Source: JASLMY01 sp965226475 (GTDB lineage: Bacteria; Pseudomonadota; Alphaproteobacteria; GCA-2731375). Taken from it: 64,000 nucleotides of DNA. The translations under genes and the position numbers were made by a program. The notes beneath the pieces were generated by a model that had not been told where the DNA came from, made no database searches, and saw only the letters and a list, made by a program, of their open reading frames with translations. The DNA lies in the NCBI GenBank assembly GCA_965226475.1, contig CBDDDJ010000003.1:434001-498000 (forward strand). Reading direction: 5' to 3'. Of this stretch, positions 9,324-16,839 are shown in pieces (the stretch's first letter is position 1; the number at the start of each line of letters is the position of its first letter).

Positions 9324-10531
9324 TCACAAGCGGTGGTGTTGCGCGCGGGGAACGAGAAACAGGGTCGCGACGCGGGCCAGCGTCTCGTCGTCGCCGTCCC
9401 CGAGCCGCCGTCCCACCGCCAGCAGCGCCGCGCCGATCCTCGTTTCGCCCCAAAACCAGTCCGAAAGCTCGCGCGAGCCGGCGCCGCCCGGCCGCGCGGT
9501 TATCGCATCGGTATACCAGGCTCGCAAATCCTCGACGGCGAGCTTCAGGTGCTCGCTCAGCGGAACGTCGGGATCGGGGTTGTCGGGCTGGGTCTCGGCG
9601 AAGGCGACGGCGAAGCGCGCTAGCTCCCGGACACCGCGGCCGGCGATGCCGAAGGTCGTGCGCCCCCGGGTCTCCAGGGCGAGCGCGTACCATGGCTCGA
9701 GCTTGTCGATCTCCGCGATCGCCGCCGCCGCCAGGTCCGAGGCCTCGGCGTCCCGGGGTGGCGAGAGATCGATCGGGCAGACCCAGCCGGTTCCGTCGGC
9801 CGTCGGACCGGCGGACGCGTCGATCGGATAGTCGCCGAGGAGCACGGGTCCGTCCCCGCTTTCCAGCAAGGCGAGGGCGGCGCGGACCACGCCGGTCTGA
9901 AACGCCGCGTCGCCCGGAACGCCGAAGGGCCGGCCCAGTTCGAAAGGCACCCAGAGCGCGCGGGGCGGGCGGATCGCCTCGGCGTGCTCGCGCACCAGTG
10001 CGATTGATACCGTCGGGATGCCTTCGTCTTCGAGATAGTGACCGAGACCGCTCACGGCGGTCGTGCAGTTCGGTCAGACGGGGCACAGGAGGACGGCGTT
10101 GACCTGGTCTTCCTTCAGCAGACCCGCGACCTCGCGCGCCGTCGCCTCCAGCTGATGCGGGGGGATCGCGGCGCCCATGAAGCTGTAGTGGACCCGGGCG
10201 AGCGAGCCGATCGCGCCTTCGGCCGCCAGCGCACGCAACCGGTCGATCGGAAAGACCACGTTGACGTCCTGTTGAAAGCCGCTGCGGTCGAAGTTGATCG
10301 AGGTGTGACCCATCAGCAGGTCGCGGCCGTCTGTATCGCCCGAGATCACCCGAAAGCTCGGGTCGGAGAGCGAATAGTGTCGCTCGCCGGGGGGCACCAG
10401 CCCCGCCGTCGTCACCAGCGCCACCCGCCGTTCGGCGGGCCCTCGACCCAGGGCGTCGTCTCGAAGGCCTCGCAGGGAATCGCTCTATAGGCCGCCGCTT
10501 CCACTACGGGAAGATCCGCCAGTCGGACCAT
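9324..10531 (-). CDS. GrdB/PrdB-like reductase, probable selenoprotein (UGA at 10074-10076), with a 5' frameshift
   Basis: The gene starts at ATG 10531, seven bases after AGGAGG, with MVRLADLPVVEAAAYRAIPC and FETTPWVEGPP. Near 10430-10441 one base (or seven) is missing, and the frame resumes as ERRVALVTTAGLVPPGER, then NFDRSGFQQDVNVVFPIDRL and HYSFMG. The frame reaches NAVLLCPV, then TGA at 10074-10076, and continues without a break as PNCTTAVSGLGHYLEDEGIPTVSI, REHAEAIRPPRALWVPFELGRPFG and on to 9324, about 400 residues in all. The family (glycine/sarcosine/betaine/D-proline reductase selenoprotein B-like) uses selenocysteine at this spot, between a strand ending in PV and a helix before GIPTVSI. 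The context is C-P-V-U-P-N-C, i.e. CxxUxxC. The downstream hairpin is annotated separately. The substrate is unknown. Neighbours are an amidohydrolase and a nitronate monooxygenase. No Sec machinery gene (selA-D) is in this window. Confidence 0.8.
10039..10076 (-). promoter_or_regulatory. Bacterial SECIS-like stem-loop immediately after the in-frame UGA
   Basis: Read on the minus strand from the UGA there are six consecutive blocks. TGACCGA (7) pairs perfectly with TCGGTCA (7) at the end. ACTGCAC is a 5' side bulge. GACCGC pairs perfectly with GCGGTC, and the loop is CGTGA. The apical loop begins 17 bases after the UGA and has G as its second base. Known bacterial SECIS elements place the apical loop about 16-37 bases after the UGA and need a G in the first two loop positions, so this fits both rules. 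Confidence 0.75.
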
Positions 10532-10542
10532 CGTCTTGCCTC

Positions 10543-11577
10543 CTACGCGTTCCCGTCCAGCCGGTAGACCCGGGCGGCGGTATCGTGGAAGAGGGCCGCC
10601 TTCTCGTCGGCCGAACAGCCGGCGGCGATCCGTTTGAAGCTGTTCCAGAGCACGCCGTAGGAACAGCTCAACTTGTCGACGGGAAAGTTGCTCTCGAAAA
10701 GGCAACGCTCGGGCCCGAAGCGTTCGATCACGTACTCGAACCAGCGCCGCGTCGCCGCCGCGAGTTCCTCCGAGGTCGGCGGCAGGGGACGGTCCTCCCA
10801 GGCGAAGCCGTTGATCCGCATGTTGAGACCGCCGAGCTTGGCGTGCATGTTGGGATATTGCGCGATCGCGTCGATCTTGGGCTTCCAATATTCGAAGATC
10901 TCGTCCGCCTGGCCGGCGAAGGGGCCGACGCCGAGCGGCCCGCCGAAATGGTTCAGGATCATCGTGGTATTGGGGAAGGCCTTGGCCAAGGGCGGCACGT
11001 CGTCGAGCTGGGGGTGGTAGAGCCAGGTCTCGAAGCTGAGCCCGAGCGGTGCCAGATGCTTGAAGCCAGCCAGGAAGTCGGCCTGTTCGAACTGGTGCTC
11101 CGGCGGGTTCGAAAGCGAGTTGTGCACCGTATCGGTATCGACCCAGCCGGCGCTGTGGCGGATGCCCTTGAAGCGGCCGCACCCGGCCTGGATCTCCGCC
11201 TCCAACACCGCCTTCACGCCGTCGCCCAGCCGCAGGTCGGCGTGGCCGACGATGCCGGCGGCGATCCGCGTCGGCCCGTAGAGGCCGGAGGCGCTCATCG
11301 CCGCGATGCCGCCCGCGAACTCCACTTCGCCCACCGGTGCCATCTCGGGCGTCACGTCGGCGCCGTACATGGCGGCGCACTCGATGAAGACGGTGGAGGC
11401 GATGTTGTGGCCGCTGTCGATATCGGCCAACAAGTCGTCGATCAGGTAGCGTTCCTCGACCTGGATGCCCGGATATTTTATGTCCCAGAAATGGTGATGG
11501 GGATCGCAAATCGGCAGATCCGGCTCCAGGGCTTCCTCGACGACCTGATCGAGCCAGGCTTGATTGGTCGCTGTCAC
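10543..11577 (-). CDS. Amidohydrolase family 2 (TIM-barrel metal-dependent hydrolase)
   Basis: The 344-residue protein has the amidohydrolase-2 fold. ICDPHHHFWD (residues 23-32) holds the first metal ligands, NHFGGPLG near residue 210 the next histidine, and CLFESNFPVDK near residue 293 the late acidic active-site region. The family includes 2-pyrone-4,6-dicarboxylate lactonase-like and L-fucono-lactonase-like hydrolases and decarboxylases; the substrate here is not evident. It is the first gene of the minus-strand operon leading into the GrdB/PrdB-like gene, whose start lies 11 bases beyond its stop. GAGGAG lies just upstream of its ATG at 11577. Confidence 0.82.
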   Translation of the reverse strand: MTATNQAWLDQVVEEALEPDLPICDPHHHFWDIKYPGIQVEERYLIDDLLADIDSGHNIASTVFIECAAMYGADVTPEMAPVGEVEFAGGIAAMSASGLYGPTRIAAGIVGHADLRLGDGVKAVLEAEIQAGCGRFKGIRHSAGWVDTDTVHNSLSNPPEHQFEQADFLAGFKHLAPLGLSFETWLYHPQLDDVPPLAKAFPNTTMILNHFGGPLGVGPFAGQADEIFEYWKPKIDAIAQYPNMHAKLGGLNMRINGFAWEDRPLPPTSEELAAATRRWFEYVIERFGPERCLFESNFPVDKLSCSYGVLWNSFKRIAAGCSADEKAALFHDTAARVYRLDGNA

Positions 11578-11673
11578 GTCTCGCTCCTCCTACACTGACG
11601 CTCGTGGCCGGGAGCATAGGCGAGGGTGGGGAGCTTGACCAAGCCAGGTCCGCCGCGCGATATCGGTCCCGCA

Positions 11674-12275
11674 ATGCCCGACACCGCCGACGCCGCCTTT
11701 CCGCACCGCCTGCTCGACGTAATTCGAGACGACATCGTGCCGCTCACCCGGGCCGGCGTCGCGCGCGGCGACAAGGTCTTCGGCGCGGCGATCCTGCTGA
11801 AAGCCGATCTTTCCCTTGTCGCCGCCGCCACCAACGAGGAGATGGCGAACCCGCTGTGGCATGGCGAGGTGAGCGCGATCCGTCGCTTCCACGAACTGCC
11901 GGCGGACGCGCGCCCGGCGCCGGCCGAGTGCGTTTTTCTGGCGACGCACGAGCCCTGCTCGCTCTGCCTATCCGCCATCACCTGGGCCGGCTTCGACAAT
12001 TTCCACTATCTCTTCGCCTACCGCTCGACGGCCGAGGACTTTGCCATTCCCCACGACTTGCGGATACTGGAGGAGGTTTCGCGGTCTCGGATGGCGGCTA
12101 CCGGCGCCGGAACGCCTATTGGACGGCTTACGCCATCGCAGATGCGGTCGCCGCCCGGCCGTCGGGCGAACGAGTGGCGCTCGACGCCCGGATCGAGGAA
12201 CTGCGGGCCGTCTACGGCGAGTTCTCCGCCACCTACCAGGCCGGCAAGTCCGGCAACGACATCCCCCTCGGCTGA
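11674..12275 (+). pseudogene. Cytidine/deoxycytidylate deaminase-family protein, frameshifted
   Basis: From ATG 11674 the frame encodes a zinc-dependent deaminase. NPLWHGEVSAIRRF carries the zinc His and catalytic Glu (HGE in place of the usual HAE), and THEPCSLCLSAITWAGF carries the two zinc cysteines. After LRILEEV the frame is lost at a T run (12077-12079). Adding one T gives FAVSDGGYRRRNAYWTAYAIAD and continues to 12275 (ARYQ-like end, SATYQAGKSGNDIPLG). The rebuilt protein of about 200 residues matches a known proteobacterial deaminase type. As written, the first frame runs on to 12375 with a nonsense tail. The catalytic half is intact. Confidence 0.82.
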
Positions 12276-12319
12276 ACCGCCGGCGCCCCCGATACGGGGT
12301 GGGGTCGGGCGGCGCGGGG

Positions 12320-13135
12320 TCAGGGGGGCTCGGGCAGGAAGGGGCGAACTTCGATGCCGTCACGGTCGGCGATGACCAGGCTCGCATCGTCGATCCGGGT
12401 CCAGCTGTCGTCGACATCGTCGAGCGGTTCGGAGAGGACCAGCAGACAATCCCGCTCCACCTGGCCCAGGCCGGCCGCGCGGAGCGACGCGGGCCCGATG
12501 CCGGCATAGAGCGTCGGCGAGTTGGCATCGCTCGAATAGCGGAGCGCGATGATGCGCTCCGAATCCGAGAGCGCCAGGGAGATCCGGAGCGGCCGCTTCA
12601 CGCCGTGCTCGGCCATCTGTCGCTCGACCTGGCCGACGGTACGGGCGAGCGCGCGTTCGGGCTCCACGTCGAGGCCGTTGGAGAGCGCCAGGCAGAACAT
12701 CGCCTCGCTGTCCGTGGTGCCTACCCGCAGGCGATAGAATTCCGGCGCGATCAGGGCCTCGATGGCACGGCGTACCTCCCACCAGCCGCCGATCTGGCCG
12801 TTGTGCATGAAGAGCCAGCGGCCGTGACGGAAGGGATGGCAGTTGGAGCGGCTGGTGGCGGTCCCGGTGGAAGCGCGGACATGGGCGAGGAAGAGGCCGG
12901 AGCGGATCTGTCGCGCGATCGCCTGCAGATTTTCGTCGTTCCAGGCCGGCAGCACGTCGCGGAAGACGCCGGGCTCGCTCCGGTGCGCGTACCAGCCGAT
13001 GCCGAAGCCGTCGCCGTTGGTGGTCGAGATCGACTCGCGCGCATGCAGGCTCTGGTCGATCAGCGAGTTGTCGGGCTCGAACAGCAGCTCGGAGAGGAAG
13101 ATGGGGGCACCGAGATAGGCGAGCCAGCGGCACAT
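12320..13135 (-). CDS. Class II glutamine amidotransferase (YafJ/EgtC-like)
   Basis: The protein begins MCRWLAYLGAP; Cys2 becomes the N-terminal nucleophile after methionine removal. TTNGDGFGIGWYA, AHVRASTG and NCHPFRHGRWLFMHNGQI are the glutaminase loop and oxyanion-hole motifs of Ntn-type class II amidotransferases. At 271 residues it consists of the glutaminase domain only, like YafJ and EgtC. It is the last gene of the deaminase-VOC-amidase-AtzH operon, 13 bases after the AtzH-like gene. It could therefore hydrolyse a gamma-glutamyl or amide bond in that pathway, but this is inference. Confidence 0.87.
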   Translation of the reverse strand: MCRWLAYLGAPIFLSELLFEPDNSLIDQSLHARESISTTNGDGFGIGWYAHRSEPGVFRDVLPAWNDENLQAIARQIRSGLFLAHVRASTGTATSRSNCHPFRHGRWLFMHNGQIGGWWEVRRAIEALIAPEFYRLRVGTTDSEAMFCLALSNGLDVEPERALARTVGQVERQMAEHGVKRPLRISLALSDSERIIALRYSSDANSPTLYAGIGPASLRAAGLGQVERDCLLVLSEPLDDVDDSWTRIDDASLVIADRDGIEVRPFLPEPP

Positions 13136-13148
13136 GGGCTCCCACCTC

Positions 13149-13553
13149 CTACCAGAGAGGGGCTTCGTCGACGGTGGAGACGTGCGCCGCCACTACCTTC
13201 CAGCCGAGCTCGGCGAAACGGGCCCAGGTCTGGCTCTGCCGCCCGACGAGCTCCCGCCCCCGGATCTTGAACTCCAGATTGACGACGGCGAGATCGCGGC
13301 CGAGCGTCAGGATTTCGAGGCGCCGGCGTTCCTCCTTGATGCCCGGCCCCGGCGGGCGGGCGACGCGGTGGGCGTGGATCTCGTCGAAGCCGTAGCCGTT
13401 TTCATGCATGGCGTAGCGGATGGTGTGCGGGCTCTCCCAGAAGGTGGCGTCGAGGACCGCGACGTCCTTTTCGACCAGGGCGGTTTCGTAGGCCTCGAAG
13501 AGCGCGCGGACCTCCTCGACCACCTCGGGAATGTTGGGGGTCATGTCGGTCAT
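13149..13553 (-). CDS. AtzH-like / HpxZ-like SnoaL-fold protein
   Basis: The 134-residue protein has a cone-like (NTF2/SnoaL) fold. TFWESPHTIRYAMHENGYGFDEI, VNLEFKIRGRELVGRQSQTWARF and VVAAHVST match the DUF3225 family, which includes AtzH (cyanurate pathway) and HpxZ (oxalurate catabolism). Its ATG at 13553 directly follows the amidase stop codon. AtzH acts on dicarboxyurea-like products next to an amidase, so a urea-derivative or oxamate-type substrate is plausible, though unproven. Confidence 0.83.
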   Translation of the reverse strand: MTDMTPNIPEVVEEVRALFEAYETALVEKDVAVLDATFWESPHTIRYAMHENGYGFDEIHAHRVARPPGPGIKEERRRLEILTLGRDLAVVNLEFKIRGRELVGRQSQTWARFAELGWKVVAAHVSTVDEAPLW

Positions 13554-14725
13554 GCCGGCCCTCCCATGGCCCGGGCCAGCGCCACCAGGCTCGTATCGGT
13601 TCCGTGGCCGCCGACGAGCGAGAGCCCGACCGGCAGGCCGTCGACCGTCGCGCCCGGCAGGCTGACCTGCGGCACGCCCGCCAGGCCGCCGTGGCTGGCC
13701 AGCACCGAGATTCTGGTGCGCAACGGCTCCTGCGCCGAGATCGCCAGCCCCTTGGGCGGGGCCGGAAAGGGCGTCGTCGGCAGGCAGAGCACGGTACCGG
13801 GCGGCAGCAGATGCACCAGGCGGGCCCGCGCCTCCGCCCGCATCATGGCGGCCCACTGCCGTTCGCCCTCGGGAATGGTCGCGGCCAGCATCAGGTTGCG
13901 GGCGACGGAGAAGGCGAAGCGCGGATTGTCGCGATCGATCCAGTCCTTGAAGGTGAGCCAACCCTCGTACGGCTGCAGCGTGCGCTGCGCCCTGGCCCAG
14001 GTGGAGAGGCCGGGCGGCGCCATCGTCACCGCCTCGCTTTCGCCGACGATTTCGGCGAGGCGCGCCACCATGGGTTCGAGCGCCTCGTCCACCTCGGCGT
14101 CGGCGAAACCGAAGGCGTCGACCGCGACCAAGAGGCGGGTCGGCGTCTGGGCCGGGATCTCCTCTTGCAGCAGGGCGGCGGAGACCCGGGCGAAGGTGTT
14201 GCCGTCGCGGGCGAACCAGCCGGCGGTATCCGAACTCGGTGCCTGGGGCATCAAGCCCCTGAGATCGAGCCGGCCCCAGGTCGGGCGGATGCCGTAAAGC
14301 CCGCAGAAGCTCGCCGGCACCCGGACCGAGCCCCCGGTATCGCTACCGAGCGCGGTGTCGCAAAGCTCGGAAGCGACGGCCGAGGCGGAGCCGGAGGAGG
14401 AGCCGCCCGGCACCCGCCCGGGCGCGGCCGGGTTGACCGGCGTGCCGTCGAAGGCGCTTTCCCCCAATATGCCGAGGGAGATTTCATCGGTGATGGTCTT
14501 GCCGACGAGGGTCGCGCCCGCCTCCAGCAGGGTTTCGACCGCCCAGGCGTGGCGCTCGGCGACCGCATTGGCGCGGGCCCAATCGGGGTTGCCGCCGCCC
14601 ATGGCCAGGCCCGCGACGTCGAACAGGTCCTTGGCGGCGAAGGTGAGATCGTCCAAGGGGCCGCCGGCGCGGCCCTCGATGCGGAATTCGCCGCCCGGGA
14701 CGAAGGCGCCGCCCGCGGCCGCCAT
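13550..14725 (-). CDS. Amidase signature enzyme (AtzE/GatA-like)
   Basis: The 391-residue amidase has the Lys-cisSer-Ser triad: K32 in FAAKDLFD, S109/S110 in VPGGSSSGSASA, and S133 in GSDTGGSVRVPA. It is shorter than GatA (about 480) and similar in size to AtzE-like and 2-amino-5-chloromuconate-like amidases. It begins exactly at the VOC stop codon and ends exactly at the AtzH-like start, so the three genes are a translationally coupled unit. No small AtzG/GatC-like partner is visible. That differs from characterised AtzE, which needs AtzG. Confidence 0.88.
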   Translation of the reverse strand: MAAAGGAFVPGGEFRIEGRAGGPLDDLTFAAKDLFDVAGLAMGGGNPDWARANAVAERHAWAVETLLEAGATLVGKTITDEISLGILGESAFDGTPVNPAAPGRVPGGSSSGSASAVASELCDTALGSDTGGSVRVPASFCGLYGIRPTWGRLDLRGLMPQAPSSDTAGWFARDGNTFARVSAALLQEEIPAQTPTRLLVAVDAFGFADAEVDEALEPMVARLAEIVGESEAVTMAPPGLSTWARAQRTLQPYEGWLTFKDWIDRDNPRFAFSVARNLMLAATIPEGERQWAAMMRAEARARLVHLLPPGTVLCLPTTPFPAPPKGLAISAQEPLRTRISVLASHGGLAGVPQVSLPGATVDGLPVGLSLVGGHGTDTSLVALARAMGGPA

Positions 14726-15109
14726 CTAGTTGCGCTCGACCAATTGGTACATAACGCCGTGGCCGTCGCTCGGATGGACGAAGACCATGCGGCCAGCCTC
14801 GATCAGCCGGGCGCCGTTCGCCGTCATCTCGGCTTTCGCGGCGGCGAGGTCGTCGACGGCCAGCGCCACCAGATGCAGCCCCTCGCCGTTCTTCTCCAGG
14901 CTGCGGGCGATGGCGCCGTCGCCCAGAGGCTCCGCCAGCTCGATGAAACCTCCGGAATCGCCCAAGGGCAGGATGGCGCGGCGTAGACCCAGCTCCGGCT
15001 GCTCCACCGGCGCCTCGCGCGCCTTGAGGCCGAGCTTGCCCTCGTAGTCCTCCAGGCTTTTATCCAGGTCGGCGACCCGGACGACAATGTGATCGATCCG
15101 TTTGTGCAT
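14726..15109 (-). CDS. VOC-superfamily protein (glyoxalase/epimerase-like)
   Basis: The 127-residue VOC protein has the repeated beta-alpha-beta-beta-beta module. RIDHIVVRVADLDKSLEDYE opens the first half and LHLVALAVDDLAAAKAEM the second. Likely metal ligands are His7, a Glu in GFIELAEPL, His in GLHLVALAV, and a late acidic or polar residue. The pattern resembles methylmalonyl-CoA epimerase-like VOC proteins, but the substrate cannot be read from it. I chose ATG 15109, because MHKRIDHIVV is the standard N-terminus. Its stop abuts the amidase start. Confidence 0.8.
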   Translation of the reverse strand: MHKRIDHIVVRVADLDKSLEDYEGKLGLKAREAPVEQPELGLRRAILPLGDSGGFIELAEPLGDGAIARSLEKNGEGLHLVALAVDDLAAAKAEMTANGARLIEAGRMVFVHPSDGHGVMYQLVERN

Positions 15110-15130
15110 GGCTCGTACCCTCACTCGGTT

Positions 15131-15583
15131 TCAGTCACCTTGCCAGTTCCGCCGCACCTCGATGCATTCCGCCTGCCTGACACCGGTGACGACCTCCAGG
15201 TTGCGTTTGGTCAGTTCCATCAGCGTCTCGACCGAATAGCCGCCGTAGTCGGTCCGCTGGAGGTCGACATGCCGCGCGCCCAGCACCAGACGCTCGATCC
15301 CCGCCTCCTGCAGCGCCCAGCAGCACATGGGACAGGGCTCCATCGTGGTGTAGCAGGTGGCGCCGGTAAGCTCGGTGGTCCCGCCCTTGCGGCAGGCGTC
15401 GCGAACCGCGTCGACTTCGGCATGCGCCGTCGGGTCGAGATCGGATCGCGACCGATTGCGCCCGACGCCCAGGATCTCGCCATCGCGCACGATCAGCGAA
15501 CCGACCGGCACGTTCCCCGCCGTCTCGCCCACCGCCGCCTCCGCCAGGCATTGGTCCATGAAGGCCATGTCTTCGTCGCTCAT
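15131..15583 (-). CDS. Nucleoside/guanine-type deaminase (CDA fold)
   Basis: The 150-residue cytidine-deaminase-fold enzyme carries PTAHAEVDAVRDA (zinc His and catalytic Glu) and TMEPCPMCCWALQEAGI (PCxxC zinc cysteines). N-terminal MDQCLAEAA and NVPVGSLIV are typical of the TadA/guanine deaminase group, but the tRNA-binding C-terminal motif of TadA is absent, so a free base or nucleoside is the likelier substrate. The ATG at 15583 follows GAGAGGA. It is first in the five-gene minus-strand operon and could supply a deaminated nitrogen heterocycle to the amidase and AtzH-like proteins (inference). Confidence 0.82.
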   Translation of the reverse strand: MSDEDMAFMDQCLAEAAVGETAGNVPVGSLIVRDGEILGVGRNRSRSDLDPTAHAEVDAVRDACRKGGTTELTGATCYTTMEPCPMCCWALQEAGIERLVLGARHVDLQRTDYGGYSVETLMELTKRNLEVVTGVRQAECIEVRRNWQGD

Positions 15584-15814
15584 CAGTCCTCTCCCCACCG
15601 CGCGCCTTGGACGGTAGCATCGATGGGGAAAACCGCGTAGCCCGTTTGGCGGCCGGCATATGTTCCCGCCATTGACCGACTTGGCTAAACTCCGGCCAAC
15701 CGGGCAAACGGCGGCCGCGCGGCGCAAGGCAATGAACGCGTGAAGCGGTGGAGGCCACGGCATCCCGGATCGGTTTCGCCGAAGGCCGACATGTAAAAAC
15801 GTCAAGGAGGTCTC

Positions 15815-16750
15815 GTGGCGCTTCTCATCATCAACCTGGACAGATATATCGGCGACGCCAAGGCGTGGCGCGACACCTTCGCGGATCTGCTTCCCGATTT
15901 GGAAATTCGCATTTGGCCCGATGCGGGCGAGCCGGCGGATATCGACTATCTCGCGTTCATGCACCCCGATTTCGGCATTCTTCCGGCATTTCCAAATTTG
16001 AGGGCGATGTTTACGCGCTCGGCCGGCGTGGAATCCTTTGTCGACCATCCCAACTTGCCCGACGTGCCGCTCGGCAAGCTGGAGCCGTCCGGCGGCGACC
16101 CGATGATGACGGAGTACGTCGTCATGCACGTGCTTCGTTTCCATCGCGACATGCCCGCCTATCAGGCGCGCCAGGCCAAACGGGAATGGCATCGGGGGCC
16201 GATCATCCGACCCGATGAAAGGCGCGTCGGCTTCCTCGGTTACGGCATGATGGCCAAGGCGCCGGCGTTGGTTTTGAAGTCACTGGAATTCAACGTCTCT
16301 GCGTGGACCCGAAGGCCCAAGGAGGATGCCGAAGTTCCGATATTTCATGGCCCCGGTCAGCTCGAGCCTTTTCTCAACCAAACCGATATCGCGGTCTGCC
16401 TGTTGCCGCTCACGGCGGAAACGGAGGGTATATTCAGCGCCCGAACCTTCGCCATGATGCCGAAAGGCGCGATGCTGATCAATGTCGGACGCGGCAAACA
16501 CGTGGTCGACGGGGATTTGATCGACGAGCTCGATGCCGGACAATTGTCATACGCCGCCCTCGACGCGCTCTGGCCCGAGCCCTTGCCGCCGGAGAGCCCA
16601 CTCTGGCTGCATCCCAAGGTTACCGTCATGCCACATGTGGCGCGGCGGCCGACGGTCGTCCAACTGGTAAGGGAAATCGCCGCCAACATCCGGCGACTCG
16701 AAGCGGGTGAACCGCTCTTACAGGAAATCGATATCGCCGAAGGCTATTGA
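15815..16750 (+). CDS. D-2-hydroxyacid dehydrogenase, GhrA-like (glyoxylate/hydroxypyruvate reductase A)
   Basis: The 311-residue NAD(P)-dependent reductase starts at a GTG (15815) behind AAGGAGG. RVGFLGYGMMAK is the nucleotide-binding turn, TRSAGVESF and LLPLTAETEGIF are substrate-loop and cofactor segments, and MLINVGRGKHVVDGDLIDEL holds the catalytic Arg. WPEPLPPESPLW gives the catalytic Glu and VMPHVARRPT the catalytic His. The order and spacing match GhrA, which reduces glyoxylate and hydroxypyruvate. It lies alone between two minus-strand units. Confidence 0.87.
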   Translation: MALLIINLDRYIGDAKAWRDTFADLLPDLEIRIWPDAGEPADIDYLAFMHPDFGILPAFPNLRAMFTRSAGVESFVDHPNLPDVPLGKLEPSGGDPMMTEYVVMHVLRFHRDMPAYQARQAKREWHRGPIIRPDERRVGFLGYGMMAKAPALVLKSLEFNVSAWTRRPKEDAEVPIFHGPGQLEPFLNQTDIAVCLLPLTAETEGIFSARTFAMMPKGAMLINVGRGKHVVDGDLIDELDAGQLSYAALDALWPEPLPPESPLWLHPKVTVMPHVARRPTVVQLVREIAANIRRLEAGEPLLQEIDIAEGY

Positions 16751-16781
16751 ATATCCAGCCCATCGCCTTCCCCCGATGGAA

Positions 16782-16804
16782 CACCCGCGCCGGGGGTGCG
16801 GGTG
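16782..16804 (+). terminator. GC-rich hairpin downstream of the GhrA-like gene
   Basis: CACCCGC pairs with GCGGGTG around a 9-base GC-rich loop, starting 32 bases after the stop codon. It lacks an immediate T run, so termination is only a possibility; it lies between two convergent genes. Confidence 0.4.
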
Positions 16805-16839
16805 GCCGGGACCAATTTTGAAATGCTCTAAATCGAGAT

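Noticed and set aside
9292..10086. N-terminal extension of the nitronate monooxygenase by 265 residues
   Set aside because: That stretch is the selenoprotein gene read in a different frame; the enzyme's own N-terminus with the family motif begins at 9291.
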